Origin: JABDKJ01 sp039028335
Lineage (GTDB): Bacteria > Bacteroidota > Bacteroidia > Flavobacteriales_D > JABDKJ01
Assembly: GCA_039028335.1 (NCBI GenBank)
Contig: JBCCIF010000031.1
Location: 1 to 33,052 of the forward strand
Length of the DNA stretch: 33,052 nucleotides
Reading direction: 5' to 3'
The position numbers and the translations under genes are program-made. Each line of letters opens with the position of its first letter. The first letter of the stretch is position 1. Below are positions 1 to 7,096 of the stretch, one piece after another. The notes beneath the pieces are model-generated. The model was not told the DNA's origin. It made no database searches and was given only the letters and a program-made list of their open reading frames with translations.

Positions 1-207
1 AGCTTGATGCTTTTATCAGAAAGTATTATAAAAACCAAATACTAAAAGGGCTTCTATATGCGCTTGCTCTTCTTACAGATGGAGAAAACCTACCAAAGTG
101 CTCAATTAAAGTTACTGACAAGTAAAAAACGGTAAGAAGAGCAAGCGCATATAGAAGCCCTTTTAGTATTTGGTTTTTATAATACTTTCTGATAAAAGCA
201 TCAAGCT
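1..207. repeat. 76-bp perfect inverted repeat (fold-back) at window start
   Basis: Bases 1-76 are the exact reverse complement of bases 132-207, with a 55-nt loop at 77-131. Because the left arm begins at base 1, the repeat may continue outside the window. Both arms encode the same stretch of the DUF4175-type protein start, so two copies face each other tail to tail. That arrangement makes no sense for a working gene. It is what a self-primed fold-back chimera, from amplification or assembly at a contig end, would produce. A true long chromosomal palindrome is possible but less likely. Confidence 0.95.
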
Positions 208-244
208 TTTCAACTAGCTTGTTGTAATTAGTTTCAACGCTCAT
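77..244 (-). CDS. DUF4175-like membrane protein, N-terminal fragment cut by fold-back
   Basis: The reading frame starts at an ATG at 242-244 with residues MSVETNYNKLVEKLDAF. A hydrophobic segment at about residues 28-48 follows (LKGLLYALALL, then VFYLSVTLIEHFGRFSP). This amino-terminal pattern (basic amphipathic start, one membrane helix, then a Y/H-FGRF motif) resembles the start of large Bacteroidota DUF4175 proteins, which usually exceed 1000 residues. Function is not established for that family. From about base 77 downward the frame enters the inverted-repeat arm and stops at base 26, so residues after roughly SPSVRR are probably not native. It lies 108 bp downstream of the methyltransferase gene on the same strand. 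I see no exact TAnnTTTG element in that gap. The family call comes from remembered sequence pattern, not from a search. Confidence 0.55.
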
Positions 245-352
245 TTCTACTCAAACGAATTATATTCTGCAATTGGTACAAAAACTATACCTTAAAGTTC
301 AATAAATTCAAGTCTTTATGCAACAGTTGATTTGTTAAAAATTGACATGGTC

Positions 353-1204
353 TTAATTGCTTACCTTTCCAATTACGCCCATTGAAAGTTTTTTACCAAA
401 TTGATCTTCCAGATAAAGTTCATCAGCGCTTATTTTAGATTTTGGAAAATGTGATTTCAACAAAGTTTCTATTGTTAATTCAGATAAGCCAAGCGAATAG
501 TTGTTCCACACCAAAACACCATTTTCTGAAAGAAGCTCGTTACACGTATGAAGCAGTTCATTTATTTTATCTGCTAGAGACCATTTCCCACCTTTTGGAC
601 CATGTCCAAAAGAGGGCGGGTCCATGATTATAAAGTCGTACTTGTGATTTCGTTTGGCTTCTCGTTGGGCAAACTTCAAAGCGTCTTCTAGAACCCACCG
701 GATATCTGCGATCCCGTTAAGCTCCATGTTTCTTTTACCCCATGAAAGTACCTGCTTTATGCTGTCGACATGATAAACATTGGCTTGATTCGCCCGAGCC
801 ACAATACTTGAAGCTCCCGTGTATGCAAAGAGGTTTAAAAATCTTTGACCCTTGGCTATGTTTCTATGAATAAGCTCCCAATTAATCGCTTGTTCGGGAA
901 AAATGCCTACATGTTTGAAGCGCGTTAACTTTAGGTCAAATACAAACTTCTTATTATTAATTGAGTAATTTATTGACCATTGATCTGGGCTTCTTTTGAA
1001 CCTGCTCCAAGCACCCGAGTTGGATGATTTTTGTTCAAAACGAGCGTGTGCTTTTTGTTCCCATTCTGAATTGCTTAAAGATCTTTGCCAAATTGCCTTT
1101 GGTTCAGGCCGAATCAAGACTACACTTCCAAAACGATCCAAGCGAAGGCCTTCTCCACAATCAATCAATTCATAATCCTTCCAATTTTTCGGACATCTTT
1201 TCAT
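353..1204 (-). CDS. RlmI-like class I SAM-dependent rRNA methyltransferase
   Basis: This is a Rossmann-fold methyltransferase of the PF10672/RlmI-like group, which modifies 23S rRNA cytosine in characterised members. Counting from the most upstream possible start (1213), SAM-binding motif I is at about residues 125-136 (FLNLFAYTGASS), the acidic ribose-binding residue is D150 (VYHVD), and the catalytic-site motif IV is DPPSFGHG at about 198-205. The amino-terminal PUA domain of E. coli RlmI is absent, as is common for the shorter Bacteroidota forms. The start is uncertain. TTG at 1213 and ATG at 1210 lie inside or directly against a perfect TATATTTG promoter element (1218-1211), so I chose the ATG at 1204, which would make the mRNA nearly leaderless. 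It is divergent from gltX. The target nucleotide is not deducible here. Confidence 0.85.
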   Translation of the reverse strand: MKRCPKNWKDYELIDCGEGLRLDRFGSVVLIRPEPKAIWQRSLSNSEWEQKAHARFEQKSSNSGAWSRFKRSPDQWSINYSINNKKFVFDLKLTRFKHVGIFPEQAINWELIHRNIAKGQRFLNLFAYTGASSIVARANQANVYHVDSIKQVLSWGKRNMELNGIADIRWVLEDALKFAQREAKRNHKYDFIIMDPPSFGHGPKGGKWSLADKINELLHTCNELLSENGVLVWNNYSLGLSELTIETLLKSHFPKSKISADELYLEDQFGKKLSMGVIGKVSN

Positions 1205-1210
1205 TCGCAT

Positions 1211-1218
1211 CAAATATA
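1211..1218 (-). promoter_or_regulatory. Bacteroidota -7 element TATATTTG for the methyltransferase
   Basis: On the minus strand bases 1218-1211 read TATATTTG, a perfect match to the Bacteroidota sigma-A consensus TAnnTTTG. A TTTG lies 15 bp upstream as a possible, somewhat close, -33 element. Transcription would begin near 1205, almost at the ATG at 1204. Confidence 0.55.
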
Positions 1219-1224
1219 TGCGAT

Positions 1225-1232
1225 TACATTTG
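1225..1232 (+). promoter_or_regulatory. Bacteroidota -7 element TACATTTG for gltX
   Basis: Bases 1225-1232 read TACATTTG, matching TAnnTTTG exactly, and end 13 nt before the gltX ATG at 1246. No clear -33 TTG is seen upstream. It sits only 6 bp from the opposing -7 element of the divergent methyltransferase gene, so the two promoters share the same 32-bp gap. Confidence 0.55.
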
Positions 1233-1245
1233 CCAAAAATTTCTT

Positions 1246-2757
1246 ATGAGCGATAAAGTGAGAGTTAGATTTGCTCCTAGTCCAACAGGGCCTCTTCATA
1301 TAGGAGGAGTTAGAACGGCACTGTATAACTTTCTTTTTGCAAGGAAAAATGAAGGCGATCTCATCCTAAGAATCGAAGACACAGATCAAAAACGTTTTGT
1401 CCCCAAGGCTGAAGAATACATTCAGCATTGTTTTGATTGGCTAGGGATCGAATTTGACGAAAGCCCAAGGAAAGGAGGGGGCTATGGTCCATACAAACAG
1501 AGCGAAAGATCAGAGTTTTATAATCAACACATTAAAAAATTAATGGATGATGGCAATGCATATTATGCTTTTGACACCTCTGATCAACTTGCGGAAAAAC
1601 GAGCAGAAAGTTCCAACTGGACTTACAACGCTGTAACAAGGGGCTCAATGAAAAACTCCTTGAGTTTGGATAAAGCTCAGGTAAGGACGCTTTTGGAGCA
1701 AAACACGCCATATGTAATTCGAGTCAAAATACCGGAAAACAAGGAAATTAAAATTATTGACAGCGTTAGGGGAGAGGTCGTTTTTCAATCGCAAGAATTA
1801 GATGATAAAGTGTTGATCAAAGAGGACGGCTTACCAACCTATCATTTCGCAAATATTGTTGATGATCATTTGATGAAGATTTCTCATGTGATTCGAGGAG
1901 AAGAATGGTTGTCGTCAGCCCCGTTGCACCAATTACTTTATGAATTTCAAGGGTGGACAGCCCCTAAATGGGTGCACTTGCCATTAATTATGAAACCAAA
2001 CGGAAAAGGAAAACTCAGCAAGCGAGATGGAGAGATTGGAAATTTTCCTGTGTTCCCTTTAGAATGGATGGATCAATCTTCAGGAGCTATCTGGCATGGG
2101 TTCAAAGAAGACGGGTATTTTCCAGAAGCCCTGATCAACATATTGGCTTTTTTGGGCTGGAATCCAGGAACTGAAAAAGAAATATATGCGCTGGATGAAC
2201 TTTTTCGTGACTTTTCTTTAGAAAGAATAAACAGCTCTGGCGCCTCTTTTAATCCGGATAAGGCAAAATGGTATAACAAAGAATACTTACAAGCCAAAAA
2301 ACCAGAGGAACTTGTTTTGATATTGAAAGATGAATTTGAGAAAAGGGGAAAAGACATTGATAATAGCAAGGCTCAACAAGTAATGGAGTTGATGAAAAGT
2401 AGGGCTCATTTTGTTCATGAAATGACGGAAGTAGATTTCGTTTTTGCACATCCAGAGAACTATGATGAGAAAACACAACGTAAAAAATGGAAGGAAGGAA
2501 CCCCAGAAATTCTGAGCGCTTATTCGGCCGAGCTAAATAAATTATCTGAAATAAACGAGGCGTCTATTGAAAGTCAATTCAAGTCTTTTTTGGAAGAAAA
2601 AGAAATCAGCATGGGCGCATTAATGCCAAATCTACGCTTAGCTTTGACCGGAATGGGAAGCGGGCCGTCTTTGTACAAAATCATTGAAATACTGGGCGTT
2701 GAAGAGGCTCAAAAACGAATTAACATTGCAATAGCGAAGATTCATGCACAAGATTGA
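1246..2757 (+). CDS. gltX: Glutamate--tRNA ligase
   Basis: This cytoplasmic class I aminoacyl-tRNA synthetase charges tRNA-Glu for translation. The 503-residue protein begins MSDKVRVRFAPSPTGPLHIG, with the HIGH-type signature HIGG at residues 18-21 and the KMSKS-type signature KLSKR at 256-260. IEDTDQKR at about 43-50 is the conserved glutamate/ATP site region. The frame is open further upstream to 1024, but that stretch is antisense to the methyltransferase gene, so the ATG at 1246 is chosen. A segment after KLSKR (about residues 262-300) is longer than in E. coli GltX and resembles the Bacteroidota form. The last 14 bp overlap folB, so the two are probably co-transcribed. Confidence 0.97.
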   Translation: MSDKVRVRFAPSPTGPLHIGGVRTALYNFLFARKNEGDLILRIEDTDQKRFVPKAEEYIQHCFDWLGIEFDESPRKGGGYGPYKQSERSEFYNQHIKKLMDDGNAYYAFDTSDQLAEKRAESSNWTYNAVTRGSMKNSLSLDKAQVRTLLEQNTPYVIRVKIPENKEIKIIDSVRGEVVFQSQELDDKVLIKEDGLPTYHFANIVDDHLMKISHVIRGEEWLSSAPLHQLLYEFQGWTAPKWVHLPLIMKPNGKGKLSKRDGEIGNFPVFPLEWMDQSSGAIWHGFKEDGYFPEALINILAFLGWNPGTEKEIYALDELFRDFSLERINSSGASFNPDKAKWYNKEYLQAKKPEELVLILKDEFEKRGKDIDNSKAQQVMELMKSRAHFVHEMTEVDFVFAHPENYDEKTQRKKWKEGTPEILSAYSAELNKLSEINEASIESQFKSFLEEKEISMGALMPNLRLALTGMGSGPSLYKIIEILGVEEAQKRINIAIAKIHAQD

Positions 2758-3094
2758 GATAAGAGGAATAAAATGCTTTGGTTTTCACGGGTGCTTAAAT
2801 GAAGAGGCAAAGATTGGACAGGAGTATATCGTAAATGTCGAATTGGAGACTAATTTTTCAAAGGCTATTGAGACGGACGAATTGAACGACACCATAGACT
2901 ATTGCGAAGTATTCAATATTGTCAAAGCAGAAATGATGTTAAGAAAAAAACTCATTGAAGTGCTGGGCCATAGAATTGCAAAAAAAATCAAGAACAATTG
3001 GGAAAGCATTGAAAAATGTACGGTAGAAGTAATTAAGCCATACCCACCAATTGGCGGGGAAGTACAAGAAGTGAGTATTTCTGTAACTGCTTAA
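2744..3094 (+). CDS. folB: Dihydroneopterin aldolase
   Basis: FolB cleaves 7,8-dihydroneopterin to 6-hydroxymethyl-7,8-dihydropterin and glycolaldehyde in folate synthesis. The 116-residue length is normal for the family. It starts MHKIEIRGIKCFGFHGCLNEE, carrying the conserved Y/FHG...EE-IGQ region that holds the substrate-binding glutamate. It has the DTIDYCEVF stretch typical of the family at about residues 48-56, and ends with VIKPYPPIGG, which contains the conserved active-site lysine. The ATG lies inside the end of gltX (14-bp overlap), pointing to translational coupling. The tRNA-Cys gene follows 53 bp downstream on the same strand. Confidence 0.93.
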   Translation: MHKIEIRGIKCFGFHGCLNEEAKIGQEYIVNVELETNFSKAIETDELNDTIDYCEVFNIVKAEMMLRKKLIEVLGHRIAKKIKNNWESIEKCTVEVIKPYPPIGGEVQEVSISVTA

Positions 3095-3147
3095 TGAAAT
3101 TTGCGTACAGGAATGAAAATGTTATTTTTGACGCCCTTTTGGGTAAT

Positions 3148-3218
3148 GGTTCGGTGGCCGAGTGGCTAGGCAGAGGTCTGCAAAACCTTGTACAGCGGTT
3201 CGAATCCGCTCCGAACCT
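3148..3218 (+). tRNA. tRNA-Cys (anticodon GCA)
   Basis: The cloverleaf folds fully by eye. The acceptor stem is GGTTCGG/CCGAACC (7 bp) and the D stem is GCC/GGC. The anticodon stem GAGGT/ACCTT carries loop CTGCAAA, so the anticodon is GCA. The T stem AGCGG/CCGCT carries loop TTCGAAT. The discriminator base is T73, the known cysteine identity base. The CCA end is not encoded in full (T is followed by CAT). A strong terminator follows about 20 bp downstream. Confidence 0.97.
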
Positions 3219-3237
3219 CATAACTCTATAACCTATA

Positions 3238-3271
3238 AGCCCTGTAGTGCACGCTACGGGGCTTTGTATTT
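3238..3271 (+). terminator. Intrinsic terminator after tRNA-Cys
   Basis: The stem AGCCCTGTAG/CTACGGGGCT pairs over 10 bp (one T-G wobble) around the 6-nt loop TGCACG and is followed by TTGTATTTTA. It lies 20 bp past the tRNA. Confidence 0.85.
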
Positions 3272-3415
3272 TATTTAAATAATTCAACATAGGACACAAG
3301 GGTATTAATTTCTAACGATTCGATAAACCGTACAACTTTTTCAGGACACCAAGCGTAGGAATAACTAATCTACATTACCTATTAACCGTCTCTCAACCTA
3401 TAAAGATGGTTTAAG

Positions 3416-3445
3416 CCCTGTGTTCATTTGAGCACGGGTTTTTTT
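3416..3445 (+). terminator. Second intrinsic terminator, no ORF upstream
   Basis: The stem CCC(T)GTGTTC/GAGCACGGG has one bulged T and one T-G wobble, a short ATTT loop and a run of seven T at 3439-3445. The preceding 140 bp contain no gene. Confidence 0.75.
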
Positions 3446-3608
3446 GTTTAAAGAATGTCCCGATTAACGTTCAAAGAATGCAGTTCAACCCTTGAGACCT
3501 TGCAGGCGGCTAATGCCTGGCAACGGAAAATATTAGACCGCGTCTTTATATCAAAGCTTTGGTACTATTTGAGATAAAACTGGGAGCCCTAATTAGGGCT
3601 CTTTTTTT
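3446..3608 (+). ncRNA. Candidate small RNA ending in a terminator (unidentified)
   Basis: Between two terminators lies a stretch with a stable hairpin (TTGCAGGC at 3500-3507 pairing with GCCT(G)GCAA at 3515-3523 around loop GGCTAAT). It ends in a perfect terminator at 3584-3608. There is no coding frame. I could not match it to 6S RNA, SRP RNA, tmRNA or a known riboswitch. The 5' end is a guess and no exact TAnnTTTG promoter is visible. It could instead be a leader or attenuator of the comF operon, since comF starts 16 bp after the terminator. Confidence 0.3.
3584..3608 (+). terminator. Strong palindromic terminator just before comF
   Basis: GAGCCCTAATTAGGGCTC is a perfect 18-nt palindrome (7-bp stem with a 4-nt AATT-centred loop, or up to 9 paired bases), followed by seven T. 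It ends 15 bp before the comF ATG, so it would either insulate comF or act as an attenuator. Confidence 0.85.
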
Positions 3609-3623
3609 ATTTTAGTATCAAAA

Positions 3624-4316
3624 ATGATCTCAGCCCAATATCTGAAAGACTTTGTAGAACTTTTTTATCCTAAAAGCTGCGCATCTTGCAATGCTGGTTT
3701 GAACAGTTCGGAGCAGGCTATTTGTTTAGCGTGTAAGGTCAATTTTGACAGACTAGACATATGTGATAAGCCTGGAAATGAAGTGGAAAAGAGATTTTGG
3801 GGAAAAGTTCGTATAGAAGGAGCAACCAGCTATGCGAGATATGTTAAAAATGGCCTCCTTCAAAAGGCGATTTACGATTTGAAATATCAAGGAAATCGAA
3901 AAGCGGGCATAGAATTGGGAATGGACTTAGGTTATTTGCTCAAAAAAAGCAACCGCTTTAATAATTTTGATCTTATCATTCCCGTTCCATTGCATAGCAG
4001 AAAGAAAAAGAAAAGAGGCTTTAATCAATGTGATTTTCTTGCGGAAGGATTGTCTAATGTCTTAAGAACAGAATGGTCGGACCAACATCTATTCAGAATT
4101 AAATACAACATGTCTCAAACGGGAAAGTCAACATTTTTAAGAAACCGAAATACCGATGGGATATTCCAGGCTAATAACGCTCGAGATCTTCAAAAAAAGA
4201 AAGTCTTAGTGATAGACGATGTGATTACCACAGGAGCGACTCTTGAAGCCTGCGTAAAAGCATTTGAAATGATTAAGGGGATAAGAATTTTTGTAGCTAC
4301 TATTGCAAGCGCATGA
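3624..4316 (+). CDS. ComF family phosphoribosyltransferase-like protein
   Basis: This 230-residue protein has the two-part ComF layout. An amino-terminal zinc-binding knuckle has C19-x2-C22 and C34-x2-C37. A type I phosphoribosyltransferase domain carries the PRPP-binding loop VLVIDDVITTGAT at 194-206. An internal RGFNQ motif, typical of the family, sits at about residue 132. Relatives (ComFC, GntX) assist DNA uptake during natural transformation, although many Bacteroidota members are uncharacterised. Its last four bases (ATGA) overlap the start of the next gene, so it leads a three-gene operon. A strong terminator-like palindrome ends 15 bp upstream of its start, leaving little room for a normal promoter. 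Confidence 0.88.
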   Translation: MISAQYLKDFVELFYPKSCASCNAGLNSSEQAICLACKVNFDRLDICDKPGNEVEKRFWGKVRIEGATSYARYVKNGLLQKAIYDLKYQGNRKAGIELGMDLGYLLKKSNRFNNFDLIIPVPLHSRKKKKRGFNQCDFLAEGLSNVLRTEWSDQHLFRIKYNMSQTGKSTFLRNRNTDGIFQANNARDLQKKKVLVIDDVITTGATLEACVKAFEMIKGIRIFVATIASA

Positions 4317-4765
4317 ATAAAGAACAACAATACGAGCATGTAGCTTTGCAAATAAAAGGGTTGATAGAAAGCGAAACAGACCTAATTGCAAACCTTTCCA
4401 ATATTGCGAATTTACTTGGAGAAGCCTTTTCCTGGTGGTGGACTGGTTTCTATTTGGTAAAAGACAAGGAATTAATTCTAGGCCCCTTTCGAGGGCCTGT
4501 AGCATGTACACGAATTGCTTTTGGAAAGGGAGTCTGCGGGACAGCATGGCAGGAAAAAAAGCCTATAAGGGTGAAAAATGTCAATGATTTTCCAGGGCAC
4601 ATTGCATGCAGCGCTGAAAGCCTATCCGAAATAGTTGTTCCCATTTTGAAAGACAATGAAGTTCAAATGGTTTTGGATGTTGACAGTGAAATGGAAAACC
4701 ACTTTGATGAATTGGACGAGAAGTACTTGGAAAGAATCTGTTATATGATAGCAGAAAAACTTTGA
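4313..4765 (+). CDS. Free methionine-(R)-sulfoxide reductase (GAF domain, YebR-like)
   Basis: The whole 150-residue protein is one GAF domain of the fRMsr family, which reduces free L-methionine-(R)-sulfoxide in the cytoplasm using thioredoxin-linked cysteines. All three family cysteines are present: C65 in GPVACTRIA, C75 in GKGVCGTAW and C99 in HIACSAES. The aromatic cluster WWWTGFY (41-47) and the end motif VLDVDSE match the substrate pocket of known members. It overlaps comF by four bases and its TGA overlaps the TTG start of the next gene, so it sits in the middle of an operon. It provides repair of oxidised methionine. Confidence 0.93.
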   Translation: MNKEQQYEHVALQIKGLIESETDLIANLSNIANLLGEAFSWWWTGFYLVKDKELILGPFRGPVACTRIAFGKGVCGTAWQEKKPIRVKNVNDFPGHIACSAESLSEIVVPILKDNEVQMVLDVDSEMENHFDELDEKYLERICYMIAEKL

Positions 4766-6333
4766 AATATTTCTACTACATAGGATTCTTTTTTGTGGTT
4801 TCATGTGCAAGTATCCAAGCTCCTACAGGAGGAGAAAAGGACGTGGACCCTCCGAGGATTGAACAACTGAGCCCTGAGAATTTCAGCACAAACTTCAAGG
4901 GCGATCGAATTGTTATTCTATTTGATGAATATGTTCAACTGAAAAATATTTACGAGCAATTCCTTGTTTCTCCTCCGCTAAGCAATCGTCCCGAAATCAT
5001 CATTAAAGGAAAAACGGTTATCATAGACCTTCAAGAAGAATTATCCAAAAACACAACCTACACATTCCATCTCGGAGAAGGAATAGCCGATAATAACGAA
5101 GGCAACATTTTAGACAGCAACAAGGTTGTCTTTTCTACCGGAGCAGTGCTTGATTCTTTAAGCTTATACGGCACAGTGAATTTGGCTGAAAACAACAGGC
5201 CTGTTTCAAGCGCTGTTATGTTGTTTAAAATTGGATCAGATTCATCTATAGTAAATGAGCGCCCTGCTTATTTCACGAGATCAACAGAAGATGGCGAATT
5301 TAGATTTGAATATTTAGCAGAAGGCGATTATCAACTTTTTGCGCTAGAAGATTTGGATAAAAATTACAACTGGTCCGAAGCTGAGAAAATGGCCTTTTAT
5401 GGCGAAGATGTTAAGCTGGACGGCAGTGATAGTTTGGTCTATCACTTAAAACTATTTGAAAAAGTTCCAGATTCAATACAAGTGAGCAATTCCAAAGGAA
5501 CGGCATTCGGACAAGTAGAATTAGTGTTTAACAAAGAACCCATCAACTTGGCGTACAACGCGATAGGCTTTGAATTTGACAGCGTTTATCGTAAAGACTT
5601 TACAAAGGACTCTTTGCGTCTTTGGTTTAAGAATGTAGTGCCATTTGGCGATTGCAAACTTGCCCTCAGAGACAATAGTGGATGGAAAGACACTATAGAT
5701 CTATTTGCATTCGAATCCAAAAAAGAAAAAGAACTCCCCGAATTGAAAATTTTAAATGGACGAAGGATAGATCAAAACCCCAATAAAAAATTGAGCATTT
5801 ATTTTTCAAATCCAATTGAACAAATAGACGAGAGCAAGATTGTTTTTATTCTCGACACGCTGGAAAGAGAAATTAACTTTGAATTGATCGATCCACTTGA
5901 AAGTAAAGCATCAATAGAATGGAGTGAATGGCGAAAGGGGTCTATAGGCTTTTTCCCTGGTGCGATTCAGGACATATATGGACAAACAAATGACACAACA
6001 ATATCAAGCATCAAGATATTGGGTGAAAGCGATTTTTCGGAATTTTCATTCAGGGTTCAACCACCATATGAAGGGACATTCATTCTTAAGTCATTTTTGG
6101 ATAAAGAGCCATTGTACCAACAAGAATTGATTGGAGACACAATCCTTAACTGGACTTGGTTGATGCCCGGAAAAATGGAATTCATTCTTATTGATGACAA
6201 AAATCAGAACGGAATATGGGACAGCGGAGATTACTTTAGAGGCAAAGAGCCTGAACCAACTTGGAGTTTTGGAGAGGAAATTCAGTTGCGACCTAACTGG
6301 TCATTAGAACAAGAATGGATCATTGAAGAGTAA
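4762..6333 (+). CDS. Ig-like (Big_5) domain lipoprotein
   Basis: The 523-residue protein starts with TTG (the TTGA overlap with the previous stop) and has a short signal ending in the lipobox VVSC, so C15 would be lipidated and the protein anchored in the envelope. Residues about 28-120 (DPPRIEQLSPENFST..., IVILFDEYVQL) match the bacterial Ig-like Big_5 pattern. A carboxypeptidase-regulatory-like fold with an RSTEDGEFRFEYL stretch follows (around 175-190), then a second Ig-like part (residues about 330-420). Near the C-terminus, DDKNQNGIWDSGDYF looks like a Ca-binding, dockerin-like acidic loop. Such proteins are common in Bacteroidota and their exact role is unknown. The 3' end overlaps the convergent amidase gene by 14 bp. 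Confidence 0.8.
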   Translation: MKYFYYIGFFFVVSCASIQAPTGGEKDVDPPRIEQLSPENFSTNFKGDRIVILFDEYVQLKNIYEQFLVSPPLSNRPEIIIKGKTVIIDLQEELSKNTTYTFHLGEGIADNNEGNILDSNKVVFSTGAVLDSLSLYGTVNLAENNRPVSSAVMLFKIGSDSSIVNERPAYFTRSTEDGEFRFEYLAEGDYQLFALEDLDKNYNWSEAEKMAFYGEDVKLDGSDSLVYHLKLFEKVPDSIQVSNSKGTAFGQVELVFNKEPINLAYNAIGFEFDSVYRKDFTKDSLRLWFKNVVPFGDCKLALRDNSGWKDTIDLFAFESKKEKELPELKILNGRRIDQNPNKKLSIYFSNPIEQIDESKIVFILDTLEREINFELIDPLESKASIEWSEWRKGSIGFFPGAIQDIYGQTNDTTISSIKILGESDFSEFSFRVQPPYEGTFILKSFLDKEPLYQQELIGDTILNWTWLMPGKMEFILIDDKNQNGIWDSGDYFRGKEPEPTWSFGEEIQLRPNWSLEQEWIIEE

Positions 6334-7096
6334 AGAAATCAGCATCTCGACCTACGGGAAATTTTTCCCTGAATTCTATCATTTCTTTTGCGGAGAGGCT
6401 TCCAAACTCACAGCCCTCCTCTCCTTGATTAAAATGGAGTAATGAATGGCCCTTTGGATTGATCAAAGCAGAGTCTCCTAAATAATTCAAGTTGTTGCCG
6501 TCTTTTCCTACTCGATTTACGGCCGCAACATAGCATTGATTTTCATGTGCACGAGCTTCGATCAGGTTGCGCCATGCATTGGATCGCGGACTAGGCCAAT
6601 TTGCAATATATATGGCGAGATCGTATTCCCACTGATTTTGAATGAATTGGTTCCTACTAAATACTGGAAAGCGAAGGTCATAGCAAACTTGCAAGAGAAT
6701 ATTCCATCCCCTAAACGTGACAATCTTTTTATTTGTTCCTGACTGAAAATGTTCGTGTTCTCCAGCCATAGAGAACAAATGGCGTTTGTCATAGTAATCT
6801 AAATTTCCTTCTGGAAAAACGAAGAGCATTCTGTTTTTAAAACCATCGTCTTCAATTATTAGCGAAGCACACATAGCAGCATTGAATTCTGTCGCCTTTT
6901 CTTTGAGCCACTTAACAGAAGGGCCGTTCATATCCTCAGCAAGATCGGTCTCCATCGAAAAACCCGTGTTAAACATTTCTGGAAAAACATATAAATTGGC
7001 TCCAGGAACAAGTAGGTTTTCATAATGCCGTATAGAGGCTTCTTTATCTTGCCAGGAAATAGTACTTTGAATCAGGGCAACATTAAGATCTTCCAT
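6320..7096 (-). CDS. Nitrilase-family omega-amidase (YafV/Nit2-like)
   Basis: This 258-residue carbon-nitrogen hydrolase has the complete Glu-Lys-Cys triad: E40 (FPEMFNTGF), K104 (YYDKRHLFS) and C138 (LLQVCYDLRFP). The FSMAGEHEHF stretch after the lysine is characteristic of YafV/Nit2-type omega-amidases, which hydrolyse 2-oxoglutaramate and 2-oxosuccinamate. Its ATG overlaps by one base the stop of the transaminase gene upstream. Transaminases of that type make 2-oxoglutaramate from glutamine when they reaminate 2-oxo acids. The pair therefore fits the glutamine transaminase/omega-amidase route that drives methionine salvage. Substrate is inferred from motif and neighbour. Confidence 0.87.
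   Translation of the reverse strand: MEDLNVALIQSTISWQDKEASIRHYENLLVPGANLYVFPEMFNTGFSMETDLAEDMNGPSVKWLKEKATEFNAAMCASLIIEDDGFKNRMLFVFPEGNLDYYDKRHLFSMAGEHEHFQSGTNKKIVTFRGWNILLQVCYDLRFPVFSRNQFIQNQWEYDLAIYIANWPSPRSNAWRNLIEARAHENQCYVAAVNRVGKDGNNLNYLGDSALINPKGHSLLHFNQGEEGCEFGSLSAKEMIEFREKFPVGRDADFFTLQ

Larger units (their letters stand above)
3219..3623. other. 405-bp gene-free stretch with three + strand terminators
   Basis: No open frame here looks coding. The stretch holds three intrinsic-terminator hairpins, all oriented on the plus strand (3238-3271, 3416-3445, 3584-3608), and a bulged hairpin at 3500-3523. The first ends the tRNA-Cys transcript. The other two have no ORF before them, so they would end short non-coding transcripts or read-through. 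I see no copy of the tRNA 3' end that would suggest an integration scar. Confidence 0.7.

Noticed and set aside
1024..1245. Upstream extension of the gltX frame by 74 codons
   Set aside because: It is antisense to the methyltransferase gene. GltX homologues begin at the VRVRFAPSPTG region, and a -7 element lies just before ATG 1246.
3033..3299. Minus-strand ORF across folB end and tRNA-Cys
   Set aside because: It runs through the tRNA and its terminator and shows no protein-like pattern.
3219..3623. Phage or integrative-element scar at the tRNA-Cys gene
   Set aside because: No integrase, no duplicated tRNA 3' end and no mobile gene are present. The gap is short and contains only terminators.
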